Shown here in pieces: positions 53,868 through 64,000 of a stretch of DNA of 64,000 nucleotides. The stretch is taken from contig QEAR01000033.1 of NCBI GenBank assembly GCA_006535965.1, forward strand, positions 62,001 to 126,000, written 5' to 3'. A program made the position numbers and the translations under genes. Below the pieces are notes generated by a model. That model was not told the DNA's origin. It saw nothing but the letters and a program-made list of their open reading frames with translations, and ran no database searches. This DNA comes from Spizellomyces sp. 'palustris' (lineage: Eukaryota; Chytridiomycota; Chytridiomycetes; Spizellomycetales; Spizellomycetaceae). Position 1 is the first letter of the stretch. Each line of letters opens with the position of its first letter.

Positions 53868-56156
53868 CTAGAGTATCAATCCAAGTATCCATACCAAGGA
53901 ACTCACAGCCGAAAATGGGAGAGCCACGCCTCTATACACACGTCGCATTGCATCATTGATTGTTTCTACAGTTGCGGGATCGGAGGATGCAGGGGTATGT
54001 GAGAGTAAAAGAGTCGCACTTGTTGACGCAGACGTGTGATCCAACATGTGGGCGCGGAAGAGAGTACTTGCGAGAAGGGTGCCGAAAGCTGTGCCAGCTA
54101 AAGAAGTCACGAACGCTTAAGGTTAAGGCACTTCAAGAAGACACACCAACGGAGTCTTGTCACTCACCAACAACGCCTACGCCCATCCAAGCGCTCCAAC
54201 CGAACCCTCCACCCTCAACAGAGCGTACAATGGAACCCACAAAAGTCACCAAAACTCCAAAAACCATGAACCCGACACCAAATCCATCAGTCACAGCCCC
54301 AGCATCCACGGCCGCTAGAATCGCTCCAACCAATACCATAATGGCCCCAGGCGAAGCCGCGCGTGTATGAGAGTGCTTCGAGTATGGGAGAAGGAAAAGA
54401 AGTAAGAAGGGAAGCATTCCACCTAAAAGAGGATACAAGAGGAACGGGGTCGGGGTACACGCTTGAAGGGCCAGTTGAAGGGGAGGATAGCGGAGGATAG
54501 CTGTATTACATGTACATGAGTACACCAAGATCTGAACCAAGAGAATCTGATAAGTGGGGAACTTACATGCCAGAGCAGTCATGCTAAACACCAGGGATAA
54601 GCCGGCAACCAGGGTTTGCTTGCCATTCCGATCTACTCAGGAAGGTAGCTCAGTCAAACTGCATAATTAATACACGACGAATGAATTTGCTTACCGGTCA
54701 GAACTCCACTCTGGTACAATTGCCGCCCGAGTAGACCAAATCTGTACAAGACCAACTATTACTTAAGGCTATCGTCAACGCAACCATAGAAAGGCACTCA
54801 CAATACGACCGCCATTGTTCCAAAGCCAATCATTCCTCCAATCCATCCCGCCTTGCTCAACACATTCTCCGGCTCTGATTCCTCCACATCATCCCATGCC
54901 GGCAGTCGGCATTGATCCAACATCTGCAGCTTGCTTAGAAACAAGTCATTTGGTGGTCTATCAGCACCAGCCATCCCAGGTGGAGGTCTAGGAGGAGGGG
55001 ACGGTGTCGTCGACGATAGGGGAGACGATGGGTTGGGGGTTGACTTGGTGGGAGGAGCAGATGGTGTCGCGGTAAGTGGTGATGATATCGCTGTACTGGC
55101 GGGGATGCTAGAGGAGACCGTCGCGCCAGGGAATGGTGTACCAGATGAACTAGGAGCAGTTTGTGTCGGTTCAGAAACAGTTGAACTTGGCGGCTGCGTA
55201 GAGACGGTCTTTGTATAGGTTGGATCTGTCTCCCAAACTCCATTCTCCAACGTCCAGCCAGGTCCATGTAGGACCCTGATTGGGTTCAGATGCACGTTTC
55301 CAGGGGTCATTTCCATTCCTACAGCCACTTGCACATTCTCTGAGTCCTGCTTGTATGGATATTGCCCACCCCAAACGACAGCACTCAACGCAACGGCCAC
55401 TGCGAACGCTAACAACATTGCCGTGGAAAACTTGGTTGTCAACTGTCTCGTCGTAGGGGTAGATAAACGCTTGGCCAGCAAGACAAACAAAATGATCGCG
55501 GGGACGCATAGCAGTGCCGGGAGGAGGAAAATCCATTTCCGATTCGTGAAAGTGTTAAGGAGGAGGCGGTGGCCAATGAGGGGGGCAAATGACAAGGAAG
55601 AAATCAGGGTCAAGGCCAGGACGACTATCCAGAAAAGAAAATATATCAATTCCATAGCTACTTATGTACACACAACCATCAAAACCAAGATCCAATCAAC
55701 GAACCGTAAACTCGTACAGCATGTCGTAGTTTCATAGAGTCTTTGACCAATAAGAAGGTCAACGGTAAAATACCACCACCGCCCTTGTAACCGATATACA
55801 AATGTTAAAATTTGCCAGTATCCAGCATAAAGGAAGAAATTGATAGATACCACTCCTGCTATAGCCTCAAAGCTTATGATCCGATTCCAATCGCCACCGA
55901 AGCTACAAAGCGCCATACACACTGCAAACAAGAAAAGACAAAAAACTAGTGGTCGCGCAGGTCTGCGATGACATAGAGATAAGAATTGGTGTCATGCATA
56001 GCTAAGAAGTGAACGAAACCACACAACCCACCCCCAAACACCCGCGAACCACAGCCAAATTGCAGCTGATGCCACACAGGCAACCAAATAGGAGGCCTGT
56101 GCCAATTCCGCAGCACCATGCCCGGTATTGGATTGGAAGGCAGGGGAGTGTGTCAT
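53868..56156 (-). CDS. Multi-pass membrane protein with Ser/Thr/Pro-rich loop, unknown function
   Basis: Well-supported exons (minus): 55655-54802 (coding part), 54741-54695, 54632-54567, 54500-54168 and 54097-53868. An intron of about 60 bases (GTACGAG..TAAGTAG) probably links the first to an upstream exon with NFFLYAGYWQILTFVY, and the first exon may start at the ATG at 56156 (MTHSPAFQSN) with a membrane helix YLVACVASAAIWLWFA. Hydrophobic helices flank a mucin-like loop of about 130 residues (SSTVSEPTQTAPSSSG, ending PPPRPPPG) that ends near DQCRLPAWDDVEE. The C-terminal part has four or more helices (LLYPLLGGMLPFLLLFLL; AIMVLVGAILAAVDAG; GFMVFGVLVTFVGS). No family recognised; a seven-helix topology is possible. 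The 5' exons are uncertain; the 3' four are in phase. Confidence 0.6.
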
Positions 56157-56282
56157 GATCGGACCAGCGATATTAAGAAGAGAAAATGAAAATCCATACG
56201 AGGCAACGGCGAACGTAGCTCTGGATCAGCGCGGTAACGATCAGCTGTGCATTACCGCATCCGTAATAGATTTGGTCCACAC

Positions 56283-59200
56283 TTACCCAATAGCTGCCAT
56301 CCAAGACATCTGATCATCATTCTCGCCACCCAAGGAGGGTTCAGAACCATTCTCACGCACAGTCTCAAGACCGGAAGGAGGCGGAGACGCATTTTCAATG
56401 TCATAATGAGACCAACGTCTGGACGCATTTCCTGTCTTGTGTTGAAGCTCACTTGAAAAACTCCTTTTGCGCGCAGTACTCCCCAGGTTTAACTTGAAGC
56501 TACCAGCCTGGCCACTTCGGTTATCCCACTTTTCTTCAGCTGATGCCTCCACCGCACTATCATCAAACGCTTCAGCAGCAGGTGCAGTCATATATGCCTT
56601 GCGCACACTGAATATGCGACCCAAGGGAATATCGGACAACTTGGTGGCTGAGGCATTACCACACTGCGTGTCTGCAGGCAACGGAATATGGGCTTGTGCA
56701 ACAATCACGTCCCGCATGTGTTCCATTAGGCTCTTTGGTGGAGCCAGCGGTGGGCTGGTGAATTGGTGTGATTGAGCTGTTGGCTGCATGGCGTCTTTCT
56801 GCGCTTCCACCATCGGATGTTCGTTCAATCCACCTCGCAAGTGTACCGCGTGCACCGACGGTCCCGAGACATCACTGATACCACTGTCCACGTTACTCCC
56901 CAAAGAGAACGATAAAAACTTGGTCCGATCTTTTCTTGGAACGTCTCGGTCCAGCGCCAGGTCAGATGTCGGCGGAGATATCTGCACGATAATCGGTTCG
57001 CGGGTTGTTTCCAACTCCCTGGAGAGAATTTTCTGGGCGTCACGGTTGACTGCCAACGCACCGGCGGATGATTCATCTTCATGACGATCCCGGCCACCGT
57101 CCACAATTGCAACGTTAGAACCAATAGAATCCGCAGACAACCTCGCCCGATGTTTTTGACCGTGCGCTTCATCCGCAGCATCCAAAACTGACCCTAAAAT
57201 TGTAGAATGCAGATGATCGTTTCCGTTTCTCCGCTCAGGAATTTTATTATTTGACTCTATACTATGGTTGTCTGTCGCTTTACCAAGCGCCAATCCAGAA
57301 CTTTGCGCAGGATCGCTTCCATAGTTCTCCAAAATTTGTACGAAATCAACGGGATCTTTGAATGATTCGTCTTCGGTGGCGGTAAAAACTGCCACCGCCA
57401 GGATGGCATCGGGCTTTGTAACAGAGCTTATGGTTGCGTCTGTGATGGCTGCCATGAGCGGATCTCTGACAAATACACCTTTATCAGAAGGTTCTGTAAT
57501 TGTCTCGTCGTCCGATGCAGTAAACCGTTGTTCGGCTAGAACGGTTGTATTATGTGGCACCAACGCTTGATGGTCAATGAGTGTCATCTTCGGATCCTCA
57601 GAAATAACATTTCTGTCCAACTTGAACGTCACAGTACTTTGGCTGTCATCCGTACGGTCCCCATTGGTATCGGTATTCTCCTTCTCATTCTCCTGATTAT
57701 GTGTTTCATGACCATCCACACACTCATCATCATCATCATACTGGTCCAGAAGATCAGCGATCGGCACCTCCACTGACAGAGTCGAATGCTTCCTTGACCG
57801 GGTACTTTTTACTTGAGGCATGCCCAACCCGAGGCCATGCTCCAAACTTGGACTGGCTCCTATGACATCATCAGCATAGTCTGCGGTCTCGCTATCACTC
57901 CTCTCCAAGACCCGGACAACTCCCAATCCACTTAAACTCTCCATAATTCTACGTCCGAGGGATTCTGTCGACGGGGTATGACGCGGACGGAAAAGTGCTG
58001 GGCGTTCAATAAAGGATTTCAGGGGAGGGTTGTCATAATTATCGCTGTACTTCTGTTCGAAAAAGTCCGCGTTCGAATCCATATCAGAATCCCACATGGG
58101 AGTGGCAGGACCGGCGGAAACAACGTGGGAAGACGCGTCTGTAAGATAGGGAATATCATCGTCTGTATTGTCGCTATTGGACCGGTCGCGTATGACAGTG
58201 GCAGCGGAGGAGGTGGATTGGGCGTGAGGTATTGGAGGTTTCTTTGTCGCCTTTGTGGCTCTCGGGGACCGTTCAGACACCTCCTGATAAGGAAGGTCGT
58301 CGTCTGTATTATCGCTATTGGATCGGACACGTCGGTTTGCAGACGTGCTGGATGTGAGTTGTGTATGGGGTAGTGGAGGTCTCTTTGCAGACTTTTTGGG
58401 TCCGGAGGACCGCGCAGCGGCACTCGAATAGGGAAGGTCATCATCGGTGTTATCGCTGTTGGATCGGACACGCATGCTAGCTACAGTAGTGAGTGCGGTC
58501 TGTGCCTGTGATAGTGGAGGGCTATTAGCGGCAATTGCCGGTTTCGCAGACTGCTCGGCGGCCTCCTGATCTTCCTTTGCAATCAAAGTGGCCAGTGGCC
58601 CCAGCGCTTCAAGCGACGCCTTTTGCACGCCGGCACGGCGTCCCGAAGTGGTTGCCTTAAAGACATCAATATCGCGGTCAATTTGAGGAAAGTCTGTAAC
58701 CTGCTCCAATTGTTCTGCATCGATGACCATGCGAGGTAGATCACGAATCTCATGCGCTACGCCGAGAGTCCCAGTATCGGGATTGCCCAACTTGAGTATG
58801 TCTATAATGACCGGCATTCCTTCTTTCAGGCACTCCACAACCTTTTCAGCTTCGTCGAGAAGTTGCGCAATCTCTCCAGAACACGTCGGCGCAATCCATT
58901 CCAATGATTGAGTTCGATTTTCGACCAGATGTCGTACCGCCTCCATCCCCGGATCAGATGGAACCATGATCTCTTCAGCATAGGAGCTAGGTACGATCAC
59001 ATTGAGCTCAATAGCATTCCCATTTCTTTCCACAACTGAGCGCTGGTGCTCCTCTAAGTCAACTTGTGCATCCACGGCTTCTACAAATGGGAGATGAATC
59101 GTGGTTTTCATGGTTGGCGGCAACGGTAATGATTCCGCCTCCACCTCTCGAGGCTTGTCAACCGACTGTGATACTTCCTGGGATTTAACATCGGACTCTC

Positions 59201-61765
59201 CACCAAGGCTTCGCATCGTGGAATCGTCTTCCGTGGTCCCGCTTTTATTGTTCTGCAACGGACGGGGTGACACATTAGGAAGTACGACGTTTAGAGGCAC
59301 GGGCGATAAAGTTAATACAATCTTCGCGTCCCGCGCGTCTCCTTCCAATTGCATATCATCCCGATAGTGCACTTGTCCATCAGCAATAGGAAAGATTCTG
59401 TCAAGAACAAGATTTGGCGCAGCGAATACGGGAACATCTGTCTCCTCCTCGCGTGAATGGACCTCTACAGTGTCCTGTGTATGCACGGTTGGCAAAACTG
59501 GGTGTACTTCGAGGACGTGAGAGTCTTGGCCGATGGTTTCTAAAGGAGCCTCCGCAAAGACGATGTCTTCGTTGTCCACTTTCCCGCCAGTAACGGGCAG
59601 AATGACCGTTGGTTGAATTGGGCGAGACGGTACGTCTCGGCCCACTTCCAGCAACTCAGCCTGGTTTGAATGGACGATTGTATGACTCAAAGACTGTGGA
59701 ACATTCACGTCCGCGTCCCTATTTGGCACCAAGTCCGCGTTTGCCAATGGATCCTTTTGAATATTGTCAGTTGTCGAGATGCTTGGCATCGACGATGGTA
59801 GACCGCGAGCAAGAAAAATCTGTTGATCGTCGGCATCCACTTCTGGAGTGAGCAGGAATTCAGAATGCATACTGCTGCGAACTTGACTTCCAATATCCAC
59901 TGGTAAGATAAGATTAATCTTTCTTTCCTTTGCCGCCTGCTCGAACAAGGCATCCCTCGCCAAGCCCGTCTCAGGAGTACCAACTTGGAACCCGACTGCT
60001 ACCGGTGATACAACGTACACATCCAGCTCCTTGGCCACCTCCATATGTTCGACGTTCGCTGAATCAACATCATTGCGGACACTCTCAATCTGCCCTGTTG
60101 TCATTGGAATGAGTGGATGCAGCGCGATGCCATCTGCATGTTCAAAGGGTGATGCGTCATGAGCCACATAGGCATCGGTCAGTTCTTTACACGAGGCCCG
60201 GATTATTGGAACTATGGGTTGACAATCAATTTGCTGTGAGTGATCCAACAGGTCCGCCCCCATCGACCGAGGAACTTCCAGATCTTCACGGCTACCACCA
60301 ATGACAGGCAAAACGAGCTGCGTCTCTAGTGGTTCAGAAACCTGCGCTTGTGTGGCGCATGACCCCTGCGGAGAGTCCAAGTCGCTAAGAACGCCTTCTT
60401 CATGCGGCCAGATAGACATGAGCCGGAATTTCTCTCCTATGTGGTTTGTTTCTTCTGCCAGTTGCTCTTGTTCCACAGCAGGTATATTCCTTACACGACC
60501 ATCCACTACTGGCCATACTGTTTCGAATTCAAGTAGTTGCCCGGTCGGTTCCACCAGTTCGGCTTGCAATTCTTTCCTCTTAAAGGTCGCTCTAACGACA
60601 ACCCCGGGTATAGGAGATGGTGCTTTTGAATTTACCACTCTCTTGGCGCTTCTCAACAGTCGAGACAAAATTACGCTCGTCTCATCAATCTGGTCTGCGG
60701 CAGTCTGCATGATCTGCTCGGTTCTTGTCGGGCATGCTGGTGACGGCGGAGTTGACCGTGTAGGAGAGTAGAATTCGACATGATCGTCATATTGATGGGA
60801 TATAGGGGGTGTTGAATATGGTCGAGAAGGAAGGGTCGGGGGTACAATGAACATGGATGTGTGAGGCGCGGCATTTGGAGTCGGCGATCGTGGTGGTAAT
60901 GGGGGAGGATCAGGCGAAAGTGCGCGGCGGAATGCTGACCGGAGGGAACCGGTGATGTCACTGCTTGCAAATGAGAGCCTATGCTTCTTTTGCTTTACAG
61001 GTTCTGATTTGGTGGCGAGAGTTGTTTTTGCATCGTCGTCGTCAGCTGCACTTTCACCAAGTTCTGAACCCGCGTTACTTGTAGTCGCTGAGTACGCACT
61101 GTCCGGTGTAAGACTTCGCGAAGACTCTGTTCCCGCCTCGCTTTTTCTTCTTTTCCGCAGGCGAAAGGGTTTTTTGGCTGATGCGACGGTGGCAAAGAAC
61201 TCTGATTCTTCGTCACCAGCGTTAGAGTGAGAGCTTGACACCGGTAGGGGAGATGAGACTCGAACGGGTGATCTTATGGTTGCCTCCGCGTACCTACGAT
61301 GAGAAGAAATAAGTTGGGCCATCGTGTTGCAGCTGGCCGTATTGCGGCATTTCCTCACCATGCATCTTCATTGACAATCTCTAAAGGAGAGCTTGGAGAC
61401 AAAGCTCTCGGCTGTTCTTCAGTAGCAATTGCAAACCAAGGGGCATCTTCCAAGTCATCTCGAAGAGGGACTGGGGCGGGAAAGGTAACAGGGGACGCGG
61501 GGCTGGCTGTTGCATGCCAAGTGTGGGATTCCGGCAAATTGTCGCCGGCGATAGCAAGAGGGTTGTCGGGTGTAGCATCATAGTGCCATGGTTCAGAGAC
61601 GGTAGAGGAAATTCGAGACAAAGTTGAGTCGGAAGTGTCGATGCTCAGTCTTGCAGGTTTAGATTTCTTTGGGATCTCCTCGGGCTTGTTGGTTTGTACT
61701 CTGTCATCCTGCTCACCATCTTCATCCTTTGAAGTCAGCCAGTTAAACAAGCGCGGTCCCGTCAT
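56283..61765 (-). CDS. 1805-residue low-complexity repeat protein, unknown function
   Basis: Exon 1 (61765-61359, MTGPRLFNWLTSKDED) joins exon 2 (61293-56283) in phase: the splice TG|G restores W-Y-A-E. Exon 2 is a single 5-kb exon. The protein is acidic and Ser/Thr/Pro-rich with no globular domain recognised. Two repeat families occur. The first is about ten degenerate units with a core like [IVL]xP[VI]xxGx[VI] (ETVWPVVDGRVRN, QLVLPVIGGSRED, NLILPVDIGSQVR, TVILPVTGGKVDN, DRIFPIADGQVHY), roughly every 30-40 residues in the first half. The second is three exact-period units of 47 residues starting RVRSNSDNTDDDLPY. A basic patch (KKPFRLRKRRKS) and polyproline (PPPLPPRSPTP) lie near the N-terminus. 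It may be a cytoskeletal or cortical scaffold; that is a guess. Confidence 0.75.
58150..58480 (-). repeat. Three tandem 141-bp units in the 1805-residue protein
   Basis: Matching blocks start at 58150, 58291 and 58432, exactly 141 bases (47 codons) apart. Each encodes SNSDNTDDD[LI]PY preceded by a basic residue pair, followed by a Ser-rich and then Lys/Pro-rich segment (KRPPLPHTQ; KKPPIPHAQ). Confidence 0.9.
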
Positions 61766-62435
61766 TCATGGCAAGTCTATAATGTTGTTTTCTATGCGAA
61801 ATGAACTTGTGGAAAGGGAAACGACGGCGATGAGGCCCTATAAAAAAATAGCAACGAGGCCGAATCGAATTCGACAGCCGAGGATCGCCCGAACAGAACT
61901 GTGCCTTTACACGTGGCACAGTTTGGCGGCTTGTTGAATTTGCCATTTTTTAACACCCGCTGAACACCTACCACGACGGCGCAAAGCGTAGGACGAGCTT
62001 CTTTTTGTGGATCATTGCTTGAAAGCAACCAATGCATGCCGCCGTCAGCACAACAACTTGGACCACCCGGATCAATGAGAACTGGGACGTGTTTTCTCCT
62101 AACCCGATCCCACCATGATATCTCAACGATGTACACTAACCCTCCAAATCCGTCAGAATCAAAAAACTGAATGCTTTGTATATATCTTATCGTTGCAAAG
62201 ATGTAACATGCTGTTGCATATCCGAATCGTGCTGCAGCACACACTGTTTGTGATAGTCTTCGATTTGATCTTTCCAGTTGCCGTTATTCCGGGCTGTGTA
62301 AACGCGTTGCTAAGCCTCTGCTGCCCGATCTGTCCGACAAACGAGGCGGAGACCTTGCATTTGTTTATAGGGGTTATTTTAAGGACGGGGCGAGATTACT
62401 TTCTCGATGATTCAGTCACAGTACCAGAAACTGTA
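61766..62435. promoter_or_regulatory. Shared upstream region of two divergent repeat-protein genes
   Basis: 670 bases between the 1805-residue gene (minus) and the Trp/Tyr-rich gene (plus). The plus frame stays open from 62115, but upstream of 62436 it is not protein-like in the same way, so the ATG at 62436 is used. Confidence 0.45.
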
Positions 62436-63806
62436 ATGGGGGACTATCAGGCCGTCAAAGGGCCGACAAACTCTTCTATAACAACAGACATGGTGATAGA
62501 AGCCCAGGACACTCAACCTGCCCTAGCAAGTCATGAGAGAGCTCTCCTTCTGGACACCACAATTGTTGTACCATCCCAGGCTGCGTACCCTCCGCCAAGT
62601 CCAATATATCACCCTCCACCACAATCATCGTTAGGCGTTGCTGATGTACCCGACATGTTCCCCGGCCGATCAGACGAAAGAGAACAGAAACCCGATGGTT
62701 CGCAAAGCGATCGAGTCTCTATCATCATTGATGCATCACCAGCATTCGTCAAAGGTCACACTGAGACGCATGACTCTAAAGAACTCCCACCATCCTATAC
62801 CCACAGCATCGAACGAACCGAACCCGTCGTCGAAACACACCCACCATCATATTACCCTCCCGCGCCGCGCTCCCCAGTCATCAAATTCTTCACCTTCATT
62901 TTTTTCCCTTTGTACTTTATCATTTATCTCCTTCCCAAATTCATCTGGGAGTATATGATTGTCCCAGTTGCCAAAGGCTTGGTGTGGGGCGTTGAATGGA
63001 TCTTCGAAATATTAGGGACATGCATCGAGTTCGTGTGGAAATGGACAGCGGTACCTTTCTGGAATTATATCATCGTACCGATTGGAAATGGGATAGGATG
63101 GATTCTTTCAATGGGTGTTAAAGGAGCAGAGATAGGATGTAATGCTATTTGGACCTACATCCTTCACCCCGTTGGTCAAGGTATCGCATGGACATGCAGG
63201 GGAATCTGGTTCATCATATCTGCGATTATGGATTTCATCTACACATGGATAATCCATCCCATATACGCCTTCATCATTCTCCTCCTCAAAGGGTTGTACA
63301 ACTACATCCTTGCACCAACGGGCAACTTCATACTCGCGATACTGAAGGCGCTCTACAACTACATCCTTCTGCCCATTTTCCGTGGCACAGGGATCGTTCT
63401 AGGATGGATCTGGAAAGGCATTGTTGCGGTGTGGGACGGGTGCTGGTATATCTCCCGAGTCATTGGTGAAGCAATCGTAAAGTTTGTCTCATGGGTTTGG
63501 AGAGGATTGGTTGGATGGATTTTCTCACCGATATGGCGCTTGCAGTGCTTTCTGGGACGAGGATTCCGGGATTTCATTCTTAAACCTATCTGGTGGTGTA
63601 TTACCCAAATCGGAAGCGGTATCGCTTTTGTAGCGGGTATACTGAACGAGTACATCATTGTTCCTATTTGGAGGGGGATGACGGCTGCTGGGTCGGCTAT
63701 CAATGCGTATATTATTAAACCAATTGGATGGGCAATGGGGCAATTGGCAAGAGAAATTAGTGAGATTGTCGTAGGAATGGGGAAGATGTTTTCGAGTCTT
63801 TGGTAA
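62436..63806 (+). CDS. Trp/Tyr-rich tandem-repeat membrane protein with PPxY motifs
   Basis: A single exon of 456 residues from the ATG at 62436 (MGDYQAVKGP). Residues 1-145 are polar with two PPxY motifs (LPPSYTHS; HPPSYYPP), known ligands of WW domains such as those in Rsp5/Nedd4 ubiquitin ligases. Residues about 148-445 are hydrophobic and aromatic, built from ten copies of a short core [YFW][MI][ILF]xP[VIT]: YMIVPV, YIIVPI, YILHPV, WIIHPI, YILAPT, YILLPI, WIFSPI, FILKPI, YIIVPI, YIIKPI. Gly-rich and Trp-rich stretches lie between. Gaps between cores are often 19 or 30 residues. Segments are too short and broken for ordinary helices in places, so re-entrant hairpins or in-plane helices are possible. 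No known family recognised. A poly(A)-like AATAAT follows at about 63849. Confidence 0.75.
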   Translation: MGDYQAVKGPTNSSITTDMVIEAQDTQPALASHERALLLDTTIVVPSQAAYPPPSPIYHPPPQSSLGVADVPDMFPGRSDEREQKPDGSQSDRVSIIIDASPAFVKGHTETHDSKELPPSYTHSIERTEPVVETHPPSYYPPAPRSPVIKFFTFIFFPLYFIIYLLPKFIWEYMIVPVAKGLVWGVEWIFEILGTCIEFVWKWTAVPFWNYIIVPIGNGIGWILSMGVKGAEIGCNAIWTYILHPVGQGIAWTCRGIWFIISAIMDFIYTWIIHPIYAFIILLLKGLYNYILAPTGNFILAILKALYNYILLPIFRGTGIVLGWIWKGIVAVWDGCWYISRVIGEAIVKFVSWVWRGLVGWIFSPIWRLQCFLGRGFRDFILKPIWWCITQIGSGIAFVAGILNEYIIVPIWRGMTAAGSAINAYIIKPIGWAMGQLAREISEIVVGMGKMFSSLW

Positions 63807-64000
63807 TGAGCGGCATGGACTCGTAGGCTAGATCTGTATCTTGGAGAAATAATAATGTTTCCAATTCGTCATTATTCGTTTTACTACTTCCATCTGATGT
63901 AAACCAAGCTCAGTGTGAAAAGGACGACATCCAATGAACAGAAAAAAAATGAAACATTTTTATCATCTATACAAAGGCCAACATTATACATGGATCTTTT

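Noticed and set aside
61293-61358. Reading the 1805-residue gene straight from an ATG at 61361
   Set aside because: That start lies at the donor of a clear intron; splicing 61358-61294 joins a coding first exon in phase.
1-64000. CRISPR arrays, rRNA, tRNA, bacterial operons, virus-derived elements
   Set aside because: No spaced repeat array, no cloverleaf or rRNA-like sequence seen by eye, and no integrase, reverse transcriptase, capsid or transposase motif in the frames read. A tRNAscan or Infernal run could still find small RNAs I missed.

Overview
This window looks like nuclear DNA of a zoosporic (flagellated) early-diverging fungus, most likely a chytrid. Genes are intron-rich, with introns of about 45-90 bases that start GT and end AG, often with a CTAAC-like branch site. 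The fungal core set is present: a septin, Dicer, ATP-type PEPCK, a full-length ABCB transporter and a PP2A methyltransferase. Two genes point to a flagellated lineage: a CFAP144/FAM183-type flagellar protein and a class C (GABA-B-like) seven-helix receptor. No ribosomal, tRNA, CRISPR, virus-derived or intact transposon sequence was recognised.

Layout. 0-9 kb: the 3' end of an NAD kinase gene, a small CsbD-like gene, a PB1-UBA protein resembling an autophagy receptor, a YVH1/DUSP12-type protein with an unusual phosphatase loop (minus), and a UspA-domain gene with a strong inverted repeat just upstream. 9-23 kb: an HSL-type lipase/esterase (minus), a peroxisomal acyl-CoA thioesterase of 12 exons, a class C receptor (minus), PEPCK with a mitochondrial-type presequence, and LCMT1/PPM1 (minus). 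23-26.6 kb: a poorly resolved stretch of broken or fast-changing coding-like pieces. 26.6-42 kb: a CDC3-class septin, a SnoaL-like protein, CFAP144, an SMG7/EST1 protein (minus) and Dicer; the last two are divergent, 251 bases apart. 42-64 kb: a PH-domain protein with internal repeats, an FSP1/AIF-like oxidoreductase, a small helical protein, an ABCB transporter, an unknown multi-pass membrane protein (minus), a 1805-residue low-complexity repeat protein (minus), and a Trp/Tyr-rich repeat membrane protein with PPxY motifs.

Exon chains were assembled by hand from splice signals, reading-frame phase and family conservation. In the main multi-exon genes all phases close and each total length is divisible by three. 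Exact splice sites still need transcript data. Several genes touch carbon and lipid use (thioesterase, lipase, PEPCK, oxidoreductase) or RNA turnover (SMG7, Dicer), but there is no evident single cluster.

The most novel-looking material is the Trp/Tyr-rich repeat protein at 62.4-63.8 kb, the neighbouring 1805-residue repeat protein, the PH protein with NxKA[LM]xxLG repeats, the reduced PB1-(LIR)2-UBA protein, and the YVH1-like protein that lacks the expected P-loop arginine.
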